A stretch of DNA of 64,000 nucleotides, taken from assembly GCA_020634415.1 (NCBI GenBank), contig JACKBT010000003.1:1-64000 (forward strand), given 5' to 3'. The translations under genes and the position numbers were made by a program. Each line of letters begins with the position of its first letter. Positions within the stretch are counted from its first letter, which is position 1. A model generated the notes under the pieces. That model was not told the DNA's origin. It did no database searches and worked only from the letters and a program-made list of their open reading frames with translations. Shown one piece after another: positions 49,476 to 58,345 of the stretch. Source of the DNA: Ardenticatenaceae bacterium (lineage in GTDB: Bacteria; Chloroflexota; Anaerolineae; Promineifilales; Promineifilaceae).

Positions 49476-50417
49476 ATGTCCACACCACAACACCACATCG
49501 TCACCGGAGCCTTTGGTTATTCGGGCAAATACATTGCCCAACGATTGTTAGCCAAAGGGCATCAAGTTAGTACCATCACCAATTCAGTGAAACGGGAGAA
49601 TGTGTTTAACGGCCGTATTCCCGCCCACCCCTTCCACTTCGACCAGCCCGATAAATTAGTAGAGTCATTACGCGGGGCCAAAGTTCTCTACAACACCTAC
49701 TGGGTGCGCTTCAACCATAAAACCTTCGCCCACGCCGATGCCGTCGCCAATACCCTGACCCTATTTGAAGCCGCCCAAAAAGCTGACGTAGAGCGCATCG
49801 TCCACATCAGCATCACCAACCCCTCTCTCGACTCGCCCTTAGAATATTTCAACGGCAAAGCCCGCCTCGAAGAAGCCCTCAAAGCCTCCGGCATCTCTTA
49901 CGCCATCCTGCGGCCAACTGTATTATTTGGCAAAGAAGACATCCTGATCAACAACATCGCCTGGATGCTGCGCAAACTGCCCATCTTTGGTGTTTTTGGC
50001 AATGGGCAATATCGTGTTCAGCCTATTTACGTGGATGATTTGGCCCAATTGGCCGTTGAGCAAGGCGAAAACAGCGAAAACACCACGCTCAACGCCATTG
50101 GCCCCGAAACCTTCACTTACAAAGAATTGGTGCAAACCATTGGTAAGATCATCGGCTGCCAGCGCCCCATCCTGCCTACGCCACCAGCGTTGGGCTATCT
50201 GGTGGGCAAAATTGCCGGCCAACTGGTGAATGATGTGGTGGTTACACGAGAGGAGATTGAAGGACTGATGGCCGATCTGCTGCATGTGGACACACCGCCC
50301 ACCGGCACAACCCGCCTGACAGAGTGGGCCGCCCGCCATGCCGATACTTTGGGCCAGCAGTACACCAGTGAACTGGCCCGCCGCCGTAATCGGCAGATGG
50401 CGTATGCTTCAAATTAG
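49476..50417 (+). CDS. NmrA-like NAD(P)-binding protein (atypical SDR)
   Basis: The 313-residue protein starts with a Rossmann turn GAFGYSGKYIAQRLLAKGHQV, followed by NTYWVRFNHKTF, ISITNPSLDSPLEYFNGKARLEEAL (a Y-x-x-x-K-like pair in EYFNGK) and AILRPTVLFG. This is the extended/atypical SDR group with NmrA- or NDUFA9-like members, which act as epimerase-like enzymes or redox sensors. The C-terminal third (KELVQTIGKIIG, RLTEWAARHADTLG) is helical. ACGAGG 7-8 bp upstream supports the ATG. Confidence 0.82.
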   Translation: MSTPQHHIVTGAFGYSGKYIAQRLLAKGHQVSTITNSVKRENVFNGRIPAHPFHFDQPDKLVESLRGAKVLYNTYWVRFNHKTFAHADAVANTLTLFEAAQKADVERIVHISITNPSLDSPLEYFNGKARLEEALKASGISYAILRPTVLFGKEDILINNIAWMLRKLPIFGVFGNGQYRVQPIYVDDLAQLAVEQGENSENTTLNAIGPETFTYKELVQTIGKIIGCQRPILPTPPALGYLVGKIAGQLVNDVVVTREEIEGLMADLLHVDTPPTGTTRLTEWAARHADTLGQQYTSELARRRNRQMAYASN

Positions 50418-50436
50418 AACCTGCAAAAGGGCTGTG

Positions 50437-50498
50437 AAATTCCCCAGAGTTCCCCCAAGTTCCTCATGCAAAAGGGAACTGAGGGGAACTCAGAAGAG
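50437..50498. repeat. Intergenic palindrome, family H
   Basis: TTCCCCAGAGTTCCCCCAAGTTCC words are followed by GGGAACTGAGGGGAACTC words. Related to 26797-26859. Located between convergent genes. Confidence 0.85.
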
Positions 50499-50532
50499 CT
50501 TCAAAAAACTGATGCTAATTACGGACCTAGCG

Positions 50533-51822
50533 TTACTCAACGGCCGTTGCAAACAAAGCCACATCCAAAATCTCCACATCAAAACTGTGCCCAGAAGCAA
50601 CCAGGCTGATCCGGCTAAGATGCTGGGGGATGGGGCCTAAACGGCCGATTTCCGCCATATTAATCTCATACACCGCCACCTCATCCGCCACCACCTGCTC
50701 ATGGCCGCTTTGCACCACAGCACAGGAAAAACACGCATACGGCGACGTATTATTCATGCTGCCTAAAATATAAAAGCCCTGCTGCCACGTGTAGGGATTG
50801 CCATCCTCATCTTCATAAGCCAACTGCACAAACAAGGGACATTCACTGCCCTGAAAGCCACATACTTCCAGGCTTTGGCCGACTATGCGGAACTTGAGTT
50901 GCAGCCAAAGCGAGGCAGCACTTTCCGTAACAGGTACATCCAGCGGCTGTTCAAAGTGAATGTCAGCATGACCAGACCCATCACGGGACAGGCGCAGGCT
51001 GGATTGGTTGATGGATTGTGTCTGGCGGATTTCGCCTTTGGGCTGGTCAGGCAGCTCAATGTTCCAGTCCGTTTTTTGCCAGCCAGCTTCCGGCGACAGC
51101 AAAGGCTGGCGGAAGTTGCCATTGGCGATGAGATTCTCTTGAGGCACGAGGGGGCCAACGGGAGCCTGCAAAGCATACAGTTCGGCCCGCTGGTTGGGCA
51201 GCAGGGTGATGGTCCCACCAACGGCCGTTACCGCCACCTGCCCCGCCTGCACCTTCACCTGCGTCTCCTCATCATTTACATCTAAAGTGTACTCGCCCGC
51301 ATCCACAATCAAGAGCTGACCATGCGGTGTGGTGAGAGTGATGAAGAACGGCCGTTCCGCCTCTGGCAGCACCTTAAGTTGCAGACGGCCGTTTTCCAGA
51401 TTCAGCCCCACCACATACGCTTCATCACTGGCCGCAAAACGTGGACTGTCCGCCTGCACCACTGCCAACGTCGTATTAGCAAACATCTGAATCCGCGCCA
51501 GCAGTTGGCCCGAATCTGGCGGCACAAGCGACACAAACCCATTCGCCGGAAAACCCGTGCGAATGCTGGCCTGAGCCGCAAACGTTTGCGGCTCATCCCC
51601 TGGCAAAATAGCTCGCTGCACCCCATTATCATCATGAATGCTAACTGTGCCTTGCTGGGCCTCAAAAGCCACTGTAAACGATTCTGTCGCCTGTTGAATA
51701 TATAGATTAATCAACACAGGAATAGCGATGATCAACCCCAAAAACACAATAGAGCCAGCCAAAACAAACGCCCAGGCCAAACGTTCACGGCTGTGCAATT
51801 GAACGGCCGTACCACTACCCAT
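50533..51822 (-). CDS. FecR-like single-pass membrane protein, function unknown
   Basis: The 429-residue protein has one N-terminal hydrophobic helix (about residues 15-40) and an extracytoplasmic beta-rich region that resembles FecR-type repeats (residues about 60-200, with [25 protein letters not shown]). The C-terminal part ([26 protein letters not shown]) looks like a carbohydrate-binding jelly roll with a lone pair of cysteines. No sigma factor gene is next to it. The ATG at 51822 overlaps the acylphosphatase gene by 8 bp, so the two are probably coupled. It ends in a copy-rich octamer region. Confidence 0.65.
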   Translation of the reverse strand: MGSGTAVQLHSRERLAWAFVLAGSIVFLGLIIAIPVLINLYIQQATESFTVAFEAQQGTVSIHDDNGVQRAILPGDEPQTFAAQASIRTGFPANGFVSLVPPDSGQLLARIQMFANTTLAVVQADSPRFAASDEAYVVGLNLENGRLQLKVLPEAERPFFITLTTPHGQLLIVDAGEYTLDVNDEETQVKVQAGQVAVTAVGGTITLLPNQRAELYALQAPVGPLVPQENLIANGNFRQPLLSPEAGWQKTDWNIELPDQPKGEIRQTQSINQSSLRLSRDGSGHADIHFEQPLDVPVTESAASLWLQLKFRIVGQSLEVCGFQGSECPLFVQLAYEDEDGNPYTWQQGFYILGSMNNTSPYACFSCAVVQSGHEQVVADEVAVYEINMAEIGRLGPIPQHLSRISLVASGHSFDVEILDVALFATAVE

Positions 51823-52093
51823 ACCACCGCACCTCAAACCTTGTAAAATCGGCCGTAGCCTCACCCCACTTCACATCCACCTTATCCACTCGACCGTAGG
51901 GCGAACCAATATGCAGCCACTCTGCCAGCTTTTGTAAAGCAGATTCGTCACCTTCAGCCACCACCCGCACCGTGCGGTCTGGTTCATTCCTCACCCAGCC
52001 CACCAGCCCAAGCTGGCGCGCCTCGTGCTGCGTATACTGGCGAAAAGAAACACCCTGGACGAGTCCGTGTACTATCGCTTCAATTCGTTTCAT
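51815..52093 (-). CDS. acyP: Acylphosphatase
   Basis: The 92-residue length and [36 protein letters not shown] (given here in segments [11 protein letters not shown] and GLVGWVRN) match the acylphosphatase family; the catalytic Arg (GVSFRQ) and Asn (VRNEPD) are present. It hydrolyses acyl phosphates such as carbamoyl phosphate. Its stop overlaps the start of the FecR-like gene. It follows the threonine aldolase gene and begins just before a palindrome. Confidence 0.95.
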   Translation of the reverse strand: MKRIEAIVHGLVQGVSFRQYTQHEARQLGLVGWVRNEPDRTVRVVAEGDESALQKLAEWLHIGSPYGRVDKVDVKWGEATADFTRFEVRWYG

Positions 52094-52095
52094 CG

Positions 52096-52140
52096 TGGAA
52101 AATAATTACGCAATTACGCAGTTACGTAATTACCATAATT
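52096..52140. repeat. Intergenic palindrome, family F
   Basis: GAAAATAATTACGCAATTACGC is followed by GTTACGTAATTACC. The TAA of the aldolase gene (52122-52124 on the minus strand) lies inside. It is shorter than the copy at 47409. Confidence 0.75.
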
Positions 52141-53168
52141 TCTCGCAGCGTCTTCACCAACAGATTTACTTCCGCCTCACCAATCCAATAATGGGTGACA
52201 GCACGGAAATGGTTAGTATAGCGGCGACCCACCCAAATATTGGCCTTATCGCGCAGCATTTGAGTTATTTCATCGACCGTAAAAGGTGAATCCGCACTCG
52301 GATTGAAGTAGACCATGTTGGTATTAACCAGTTCCATGTCCACCTCAATGCCGGGGATTTGCGACAGACCTTCGGCCAACAAGCGGGCATGGTGATGGTC
52401 ATCCGCGAGCCGCTCAATCATCTCGTGGAGGGCGACAATGCCCGCCGCCGCCATCATGCCCGCCTGCCGCATCCCCCCACCCACCATTTTACGCACCCGG
52501 CGAGCGTTGTAGATGAACTCTTCAGAGCCGCAGACAACAGAGCCAACGGGAGCGCACAACCCTTTGCTTAGACAAAACGTGAGGCTGTCCACATGATCAG
52601 TAATCTGGCGCACGTCTACGTTAAGGGCAACGGCCGCATTAAAGACCCGCGCCCCATCCATATGCACTTGCAGATTATGGCGGTCAGCAATCTGGCGGAT
52701 GCTGGCAAAATAGTCTGGCTCAAGAGGATAACCAGCGGCGTTGCCGTAGCTGTTTTCCACGCAGATAAGGCGGCTGCGGGGATAATGGGGATCGTCGGCG
52801 CGAACGGCCGATTCCACCGCCGCCAAATCCATCCGCCCAAACTTATCCGTCGGCAAAGCACGGGGCGTAACACTGCCCAACACGGCCATGCCACCCGCTT
52901 CACTGCTGGCAACATGGCTGTTATACCCAACAATAGCCTCATCACCGCGCTGAGCATGGGCCAGAACCGAGGTTAAATTGCCCATCGTGCCGCTGGTGAC
53001 AAACATGCCCGCTTCTTTGCCCACCTTCGCCGCCGCCAACCGCTCCAGTTCGTTGATGGAGGGGTCTTCACCATATACATCATCCCCAATCGGGGCCTTT
53101 GCCATCGCCTCGCGCATGGCGGGCGTGGGCCAACTTACAGTATCAGAACGGAAATCTATCTTGTCCAT
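52122..53168 (-). CDS. ltaE: Low-specificity L-threonine aldolase (PLP)
   Basis: The 348-residue protein matches LtaE: DFRSDTVSWPTPAMREAM, DDVYGEDPSINELER, FVTSGTMGNLTSVLAHAQRGDE (in pieces), VHMDGARVFNAA and the PLP-binding lysine in LTFCLSKGLCAPVGSV. It splits L-threonine (and allo-threonine) into glycine and acetaldehyde. TTGAGGAGG-like sequence just upstream of the ATG (here GAGGAGG about 8 bp before) supports the start. The gene is divergent from the RlmA-like gene. Confidence 0.96.
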   Translation of the reverse strand: MDKIDFRSDTVSWPTPAMREAMAKAPIGDDVYGEDPSINELERLAAAKVGKEAGMFVTSGTMGNLTSVLAHAQRGDEAIVGYNSHVASSEAGGMAVLGSVTPRALPTDKFGRMDLAAVESAVRADDPHYPRSRLICVENSYGNAAGYPLEPDYFASIRQIADRHNLQVHMDGARVFNAAVALNVDVRQITDHVDSLTFCLSKGLCAPVGSVVCGSEEFIYNARRVRKMVGGGMRQAGMMAAAGIVALHEMIERLADDHHHARLLAEGLSQIPGIEVDMELVNTNMVYFNPSADSPFTVDEITQMLRDKANIWVGRRYTNHFRAVTHYWIGEAEVNLLVKTLREIMVIT

Positions 53169-53186
53169 AGAGGAGGAAGTGTACGT

Positions 53187-53248
53187 GATAAAGCGTAAAA
53201 CGTAAAACGTAATTCGTCCTCTTCCGTTTTACGTTTTGCGTTTTACGG
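53187..53248. repeat. Intergenic palindrome, family E, between divergent genes
   Basis: GCGTAAAACGTAAAACGTAA words are mirrored by TTTTACGTTTTGCGTTTTACG words. Flanking genes point away from it, so it cannot be a terminator. Confidence 0.88.
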
Positions 53249-53263
53249 TTCATAATGAGGCAT

Positions 53264-54115
53264 ATGGATAGAAGGGATTGCATTCGGCCGTTGGCCTGCC
53301 CGGTGTGTGGTGAGGGTTTGGCGTTGGTGGAGCGGACTGTTGTCTGTGGGCGGCGCCATTCGTTTGATGTGGCGCGGGAGGGGTATGTGAATTTGCTGTT
53401 GGACGGGGGCAAACGGCCGAAAATCCAGGGCGACAGCAAGGAGATGCTGCAAGCGCGGCGGCGCTTTTTGGAGGCCGGGCATTATATGCCGTTGGCGCGG
53501 CGTGTGGGTGAATTGGTGGCAGAAAAGGTGGGGGGACTAACGGCCGTTCCCCCCATTGCCGATATTGGCTGTGGCGAGGGCTGGTACATGGGCCAATTGT
53601 TGGCCCTGTTGGCCGATACGCCAGCCTGTTTCTTGGGTGTGGATGTGGCCAAAACGGCCGTGCAGTTGGCCGCCAAACGCTGCCCCGCGGCTCAATTCAT
53701 CGTCGCCGATGCCTGGCGCAAACTACCCCTTGTAGATGGCTCGATCTCTGTGCTGCTTAACCTGTTTGCGCCGCGTAATCCGGCTGAATTTGCCCGCGTA
53801 TTGGCGCACAACGGGCTGCTGCTCATCGTCATTCCCCAGCCCCAACACCTGCACCAACTGCGCCATAAGTTAGGACTGCTGGACATTGAGGCGGAAAAGC
53901 AGCAAAAAGTGGTGGCGCAGTTGGCGGATAACTTCAGGTTGCAGGCCATCGAGCCGCTGGAGATTGAGATGGATTTAGACCGCACAGCCTTAACCAATCT
54001 GGCGCAGATGACCCCCAGTTATTGGCATTGGACAACGGCCGTTCAGGATAAGTTGAGTGCATTAAACTTGGAGAGAGTAACGGCCGTTTTTGAGATTCTG
54101 ACCTTTACACACTAA
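53264..54115 (+). CDS. RlmA-like 23S rRNA (guanine) methyltransferase
   Basis: The 283-residue protein has an N-terminal zinc-ribbon (LACPVCGEGLALVERTVVCGRRHSFDVA), residues of which match the RlmA/RrmA C-x2-C...C-x3-H site, then a SAM-dependent methyltransferase fold (IADIGCGEGWYMGQLL; acidic D in LGVDVAKTAV) and the late AQMTPSYWHW stretch (RlmA MTPxxW). RlmA methylates G745 of 23S rRNA in E. coli; some homologues (TlrB) give tylosin resistance. I place the start at the ATG at 53264, but one at 53255 is also possible. It is divergent from ltaE. Confidence 0.83.
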   Translation: MDRRDCIRPLACPVCGEGLALVERTVVCGRRHSFDVAREGYVNLLLDGGKRPKIQGDSKEMLQARRRFLEAGHYMPLARRVGELVAEKVGGLTAVPPIADIGCGEGWYMGQLLALLADTPACFLGVDVAKTAVQLAAKRCPAAQFIVADAWRKLPLVDGSISVLLNLFAPRNPAEFARVLAHNGLLLIVIPQPQHLHQLRHKLGLLDIEAEKQQKVVAQLADNFRLQAIEPLEIEMDLDRTALTNLAQMTPSYWHWTTAVQDKLSALNLERVTAVFEILTFTH

Positions 54116-54150
54116 TCGTCAGACTCAGTAGTTAAAAAACAGATGATTTT

Positions 54151-54337
54151 GACACAAAGAACGCAAAGAATAAAAGAAACGCAAAGGATTTCAGGCTTTT
54201 CCTCTCAATACTTGTAACCGTTCACCCTCCCGGAGGTTTTTCCTCGAGAGAGCCTTCGTAAAAGAAGCCTCCGGGAGGATTTTTCGCTCGAGGAACTGAA
54301 CGATTACCAATACTTTGCGCCCTTGCGCCTTTGCGTC
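54151..54337. repeat. Large nested palindromic element
   Basis: Four nested pairs are seen: GACACAAAGAACGCAAAG (54151-54168) with CCTTTGCGTC (54328-54337, partial); CTTGTAACCGTTCA (54211-54224) with TGAACGATTACCAATA (54297-54312, imperfect); TCCTCGAG (54241-54248) with CTCGAGGA (54288-54295); and CTCCCGGAGG (54227-54236) with CCTCCGGGAG (54268-54277). The order of arms is properly nested only in part. It fills most of the 260-bp gap between convergent genes and holds no ORF. Compare 14160-14366. Confidence 0.75.
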
Positions 54338-54375
54338 AAGATTTTTCGCTCTACTAAGACTGACAAAACCCACAA

Positions 54376-55335
54376 CTACCTCAAGGCTTCGCCAGGTTTG
54401 CCAAACAAATCTGGAGGAGCGGTGTCGGGGACGAGGAGGCGGAGGGCGCAGGGTTTGATTTCGCAGCGGAGGGGGGTGTGTCCGGCTTTGTCGCCGTCGG
54501 TTTGGCAGGGGAAGATGGGGTCGGTGTAGATGGTGATGTAACGGCCGTTTACCATCTCCGCATCAGGGAACCGATCCAACTTGGCCTGCACCATCTGCTT
54601 CATCACCTGGGCTGGCCCTTTTCCCTTAAACAGCCACACCTCAAACAAGCCATCATCAAGCTGCGCTTGGGGGCTTAGCACAACTTCGCCACCGCCATAT
54701 AGACGACAGTTGCTCACCAAAATCAAGGTGTAAAAATCTTCAAAAGAAACTCCATCTATGGTGACGGTAGCTTGCATGGATGGGAAACCGGAAGCAACAC
54801 TAAGGCCCTGAATGAAGTAGCCGAAGATGCCCAGGGCTTTTGACCATTTGGGGCGCGGTTCAAGTTGGTCTACCAGATAGCCATCGGCACCTGTGCCGGC
54901 CCACAGCAGCCAATAACGGCCGTCTCCACCCGGATGATAGGTGTAGCCCAAATCCATGTGGTGAATACGGCCGTTGGCCAGGGAATCGGCCGTTTCCAAC
55001 AACTTGTTGCGATTCAACCAATTGGGCAGGGGCATTTGCAGCTCTTTAGCAAAAGAATTGGCCGTCCCCGCTGGCAGCGGAGCCATCGCCGACCGTGTTC
55101 CTACCAGGCCATTGGCAACCTCGCCCAACGTGCCATCGCCACCAATGGCAAAAACAACCTCATGCCCAGCGGCCGCCGCCTGACGTGCCAATTCAGTGGC
55201 ATGTCCACGTGCCTGCGTAGGGCGAATGACCGTTTGCCAGCCACGTGCCTGCCAGGTGTCGGCAACTAATTTAATCGTTGAAACTAAGTTTGCTGGCCCA
55301 GCGAGGGGATTGTAGATCAGGGTTGTTTTGGGCAT
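54376..55335 (-). CDS. Diacylglycerol kinase-family lipid kinase (YegS/BmrU)
   Basis: The 319-residue protein has the DAGK catalytic motif: LIYNPLAGPANLVSTIKLVADTW (N-terminal strand), VFAIGGDGTLGEVANGLVG (ATP-binding GGDGT), PLPAGTANSFAKEL and the C-terminal beta domain ending in KPCALRLLVPD. It phosphorylates a lipid (diacylglycerol or sphingosine-like) using ATP at the membrane. I take the ATG at 55335; the frame overlaps the 3' end of the P-loop gene by about 65 bp, which is unusually long and implies coupling. Confidence 0.9.
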   Translation of the reverse strand: MPKTTLIYNPLAGPANLVSTIKLVADTWQARGWQTVIRPTQARGHATELARQAAAAGHEVVFAIGGDGTLGEVANGLVGTRSAMAPLPAGTANSFAKELQMPLPNWLNRNKLLETADSLANGRIHHMDLGYTYHPGGDGRYWLLWAGTGADGYLVDQLEPRPKWSKALGIFGYFIQGLSVASGFPSMQATVTIDGVSFEDFYTLILVSNCRLYGGGEVVLSPQAQLDDGLFEVWLFKGKGPAQVMKQMVQAKLDRFPDAEMVNGRYITIYTDPIFPCQTDGDKAGHTPLRCEIKPCALRLLVPDTAPPDLFGKPGEALR

Positions 55336-55948
55336 TGGCTTCACTTTCCAGCCAGTAATGATACAGCCTTTTTGCCAAAACGTCAGGGGGAGTAGAGGTG
55401 GTATCTACAATGAGATGCGGCCCGACAACCGGTTCTTGCGTCTCCACCATCCACTTATAAACCGTCCAATCTGCATCAGACATATCTGTTTTACGGCGAC
55501 CACCGTTAATGCGCTGGTAAAGCCGCTGCTGGATAACGTCTTGGGAAGCCTGAACCGAGCAGGTTGTCACCGGCGCACCACACCGTTCGGCCAATCTTGC
55601 CAGATAGTCGCGCCGTGCCTGTAAATTGTTGGAGGCATCGAAGATAACGCGCTGCCCTTGGCGCAGCCGCCGCTCGATGAGGGAGTAACATACTTCGTAG
55701 ACAAGGGCCATTTCGGCGGCGGTGTAGACGGGGCTTTGGCGCACATAGGTACGCACACCATCGGTGCTAATGACGATGATGGGCATAAATTTCTTTAGAC
55801 TCTCGACAACCGATGATTTGCCCACACCAGGTAGGCCCACCATTATCAGCAGGCTGCCGCCAGGCCGTGCACTTGGCGAGTAGCCGAGGTCTATATCTAT
55901 ATCATCAACGATTTGTTCTGCATACATAGCCATCTCAGCTAGGCTCAT
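55271..55948 (-). CDS. P-loop kinase-like ATPase (zeta-toxin/tRNA-modification kinase type)
   Basis: The 225-residue protein has Walker A GLPGVGKSS at residues about 38-46, then IVISTDGVRTYVRQ, a FDASNNL segment and an Arg-rich lid (RRLRQGQRV, QRLYQRINGGRRK). This is the P-loop kinase group with zeta-toxin and YGGT-type ATPases; no family motif fixes the substrate. It is transcribed with the lipid kinase gene. Start at 55948 has an AGG-type upstream but no clear ribosome site. Confidence 0.72.
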   Translation of the reverse strand: MSLAEMAMYAEQIVDDIDIDLGYSPSARPGGSLLIMVGLPGVGKSSVVESLKKFMPIIVISTDGVRTYVRQSPVYTAAEMALVYEVCYSLIERRLRQGQRVIFDASNNLQARRDYLARLAERCGAPVTTCSVQASQDVIQQRLYQRINGGRRKTDMSDADWTVYKWMVETQEPVVGPHLIVDTTSTPPDVLAKRLYHYWLESEANAQNNPDLQSPRWASKLSFND

Positions 55949-56070
55949 GGTTGTCTGGTCAAGCCTCCAATAATTACCAGAGTTTTTGTTACTACATCAG
56001 GAGTTCACCAGATTATAGCCTCCACTACACAGGGGTGACAAGGGGTAGTATAGGCTGCCACGCTTAACGT

Positions 56071-56703
56071 TTATCTTACAAGGCCCCCTTTTTGGGCGAT
56101 TTGTTGGCCGATGTGATGGGCTGTTTCCTCGACGGACAGATGGATGTAGTGCTGGGGGTGGATGTCTAAACGGCCGTCTACACAAAACAGGGCCAGCGGA
56201 ACTTCATACACCACACCCGGCTCCTCCACCCGGTATTGCCGTTCGGCCTGGATGCCCCGATCTTTCAGAGTGGCGTAAAGACGATCCACATATTCACCAC
56301 CTTCTACAAACAAATCATTGATTTCCGTCGCATCCAAAAAGCGGTCCCAGGTGGTATGAATGAAGGTAATCCGCCGCCAGCGCAGGCTGATGATCGGCCG
56401 TTCTAGGCGCTGCAAGGGGCCAAGCTGCACTTTGTAATACAGATCATCGGCTCGCGGATGCTCCGGTTCATGAGGCATAAGAGTGCGCCGGGTTGTTAAC
56501 TCATGACCCAAGCGCGGAGCGTAATAGTGGATGGCCCATTTTTCACCATCAAAGTGGCGGCCAAAATAGAAGGCAATGTACTCAGCATAAAGCCCTTTGG
56601 GAACGTGCTTTTGCGGAATACGATACCAGTTTTCAGTTTGGACAAGGGCGAAATCGGCCAGACGGGGAACATAGGCTACCAGGACGCGGTCTTCAGGGTA
56701 CAT
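56071..56703 (-). CDS. Protein of unknown function, aromatic-rich
   Basis: The 210-residue protein (MYPEDRVLVAYVPRLADFALVQ) has many Tyr, Arg and His residues and no signal peptide or membrane helix. No catalytic motif is recognised. RVLVAYVPRLADF and LTTRRTLMPHEPEHPRADDLYY may form a beta-barrel scaffold. Similar proteins in this phylum are hypothetical. It is separated from mutM by about 180 bp with no repeat noticed. Confidence 0.6.
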   Translation of the reverse strand: MYPEDRVLVAYVPRLADFALVQTENWYRIPQKHVPKGLYAEYIAFYFGRHFDGEKWAIHYYAPRLGHELTTRRTLMPHEPEHPRADDLYYKVQLGPLQRLERPIISLRWRRITFIHTTWDRFLDATEINDLFVEGGEYVDRLYATLKDRGIQAERQYRVEEPGVVYEVPLALFCVDGRLDIHPQHYIHLSVEETAHHIGQQIAQKGGLVR

Positions 56704-56884
56704 AGTTTTGCGGCAAGCAGTTGGTGATTATTTGCACGTAAAGATTTGAAAGCTGTGAAAGCTCCGAGAATAATACCAATTGCCTAATCGTCCATTCGGA
56801 CATCCTTTTAATTCCAGGTATAATCGGCGGCGATCATAACATGTTTATTTGGAGACCCCAAGCACTTAGACGAGATGTACCAAG

Positions 56885-57697
56885 ATGCCTGAATTACCAG
56901 AAGTAGAGACAACGGTGCGAGCGTTGCGACGGCCGTTAGTGGGGCAAACGATAACGGCCGTACACAACACCTGGCCGCGCCACATCGTCACCCCCAGCCT
57001 GCCCGAAATGCAAATGCGAATCAGCAACCAGCGCATCGAGGCCATTACCCGCCGCGCCAAATACCTCGTCTTCCATTTGCATGATGGTGAAACATTAGTC
57101 ATTCACCTCAAAATGACCGGACATCTCTTCGTCACGTCTGGCACAACGGCGTTGGATAAACACACACATACAGTATTCACCCTGGCTAACGGACAAGAAC
57201 TGCGTTTTAGAGATACGCGCAAATTTGGGCGGGTTTACCTGGTGCATGATCCGCAAGAGCTGTTTGGCGCGTTGGGGCCAGAGCCGCTTGAGGATGCGTT
57301 TACAGTAGACATGTTACGGGAGAGGCTAGACGGCCGTTCACGCACCCTCAAACCCCTTTTACTCGACCAAACCTTTATCGCCGGTGTGGGCAACATCTAT
57401 GCCGATGAGGCCCTTTTCTACGCCGGTTTGCACCCCGAACGCAAGGCCGACTCGTTAACAGCCGCGCAAACTGCTGCGCTGCACACAGCCATTCAAAAAG
57501 TGCTGCAATTAGGCATAGACCGCGAGGGAGCCAGTATCAGTGATTATATAAAGCCGGATGGCAGCAAGGGCGATATGCAAAACGCAGTTGCCGTCTTCCG
57601 CCGCACGGGGATGCCCTGCCATGAATGTGGCACACCCATTCGTCGCATCGTTTTAGGGGGCCGCAGCACCCACTTTTGCCCCAATTGTCAAAGCTGA
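56885..57697 (+). CDS. mutM: Formamidopyrimidine-DNA glycosylase
   Basis: The 270-residue protein begins MPELPEVETTVRALRRPL, where the N-terminal proline (after Met removal) and PELPEVE are the catalytic site; the helix-two-turn-helix and the zinc finger CHECGTPIRRIVLGGRSTHFCPNCQS (four Cys, in pieces) close the chain. MutM excises 8-oxoguanine and formamidopyrimidines and cleaves at abasic sites. The length is typical. The start is the ATG; several octamer copies occur near the N-terminus. Confidence 0.97.
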   Translation: MPELPEVETTVRALRRPLVGQTITAVHNTWPRHIVTPSLPEMQMRISNQRIEAITRRAKYLVFHLHDGETLVIHLKMTGHLFVTSGTTALDKHTHTVFTLANGQELRFRDTRKFGRVYLVHDPQELFGALGPEPLEDAFTVDMLRERLDGRSRTLKPLLLDQTFIAGVGNIYADEALFYAGLHPERKADSLTAAQTAALHTAIQKVLQLGIDREGASISDYIKPDGSKGDMQNAVAVFRRTGMPCHECGTPIRRIVLGGRSTHFCPNCQS

Positions 57698-57748
57698 CGA
57701 TTCAATCCCACATTTCATTGAATCGTTAGCCCTGATCGGAGGTATATC

Positions 57749-58336
57749 ATGCAAAATCCTGTTGTTGTCATGCGCGTCTTACGAATGCCCCCTATGGGCA
57801 AATTGGTGGTTGAAGTCAACAAAAACCGCTATGAAAAATGGGACGATATAAGTGATGAGAATGTAAAGCGGCTGCTGTTAGCCGCCTTTGGCGAGTTAAT
57901 TGTGTTTGCCAATGGGTATGAGAATTTGGTGGAAGCCGGATTTGCGCCGCCCATTGTTTCTGAACCTGCTCCAGAACGGCCGTTAGCCGACCGCCAGGCC
58001 GCCTTTTTATCCTCACTCGAATCAGAGAAAAGCGCAGCCCAAAACGCCAAAACCGTCCCCCCCACATTTGCCACCCTGGCCCCGCGTAAACCAGGCAGCA
58101 AACCAGCCACCCCCGCAGCCCCAACCACCATCGTCGAACAGATTGATGCCATCGTCCAAAAACATCTGGTCGCTAACCCAGAATTAGCCCAACATGAAAT
58201 CCATTTACGCCAGGATGGTTCTGGCGGCTTACGCATCGTCGTAGATGGCACAGCCTACTCCTCCCCCAAAGAAATAGAAAACCCAGACATTCAAGCGGTC
58301 ATCAAACGCGCCTTACTAGAGTGGGAACGCTCCTAA
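57749..58336 (+). CDS. Protein of unknown function, two domains joined by a linker
   Basis: The 195-residue soluble protein begins with a helix-strand domain (MPPMGKLVVEVNKNRYEKWDDI, ENVKRLLLAAFGELIVFANG) and ends in a beta-rich domain (LRQDGSGGLRIVVDGTAYSSPKEI, then IKRALLEWE). An Ala/Pro-rich linker (about residues 75-125) joins them. No family is recognised. It lies 52 bp downstream of mutM on the same strand, with GGAGG 7-8 bp upstream, so co-expression is likely. Confidence 0.65.
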   Translation: MQNPVVVMRVLRMPPMGKLVVEVNKNRYEKWDDISDENVKRLLLAAFGELIVFANGYENLVEAGFAPPIVSEPAPERPLADRQAAFLSSLESEKSAAQNAKTVPPTFATLAPRKPGSKPATPAAPTTIVEQIDAIVQKHLVANPELAQHEIHLRQDGSGGLRIVVDGTAYSSPKEIENPDIQAVIKRALLEWERS

Positions 58337-58345
58337 CACCCAGCC

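Noticed and set aside
9966..54337. CRISPR array in the repeated words
   Set aside because: Words are 7-15 bp, imperfect, and arranged as forward then reverse-complement runs with no unique spacers of constant length; no cas genes are near.
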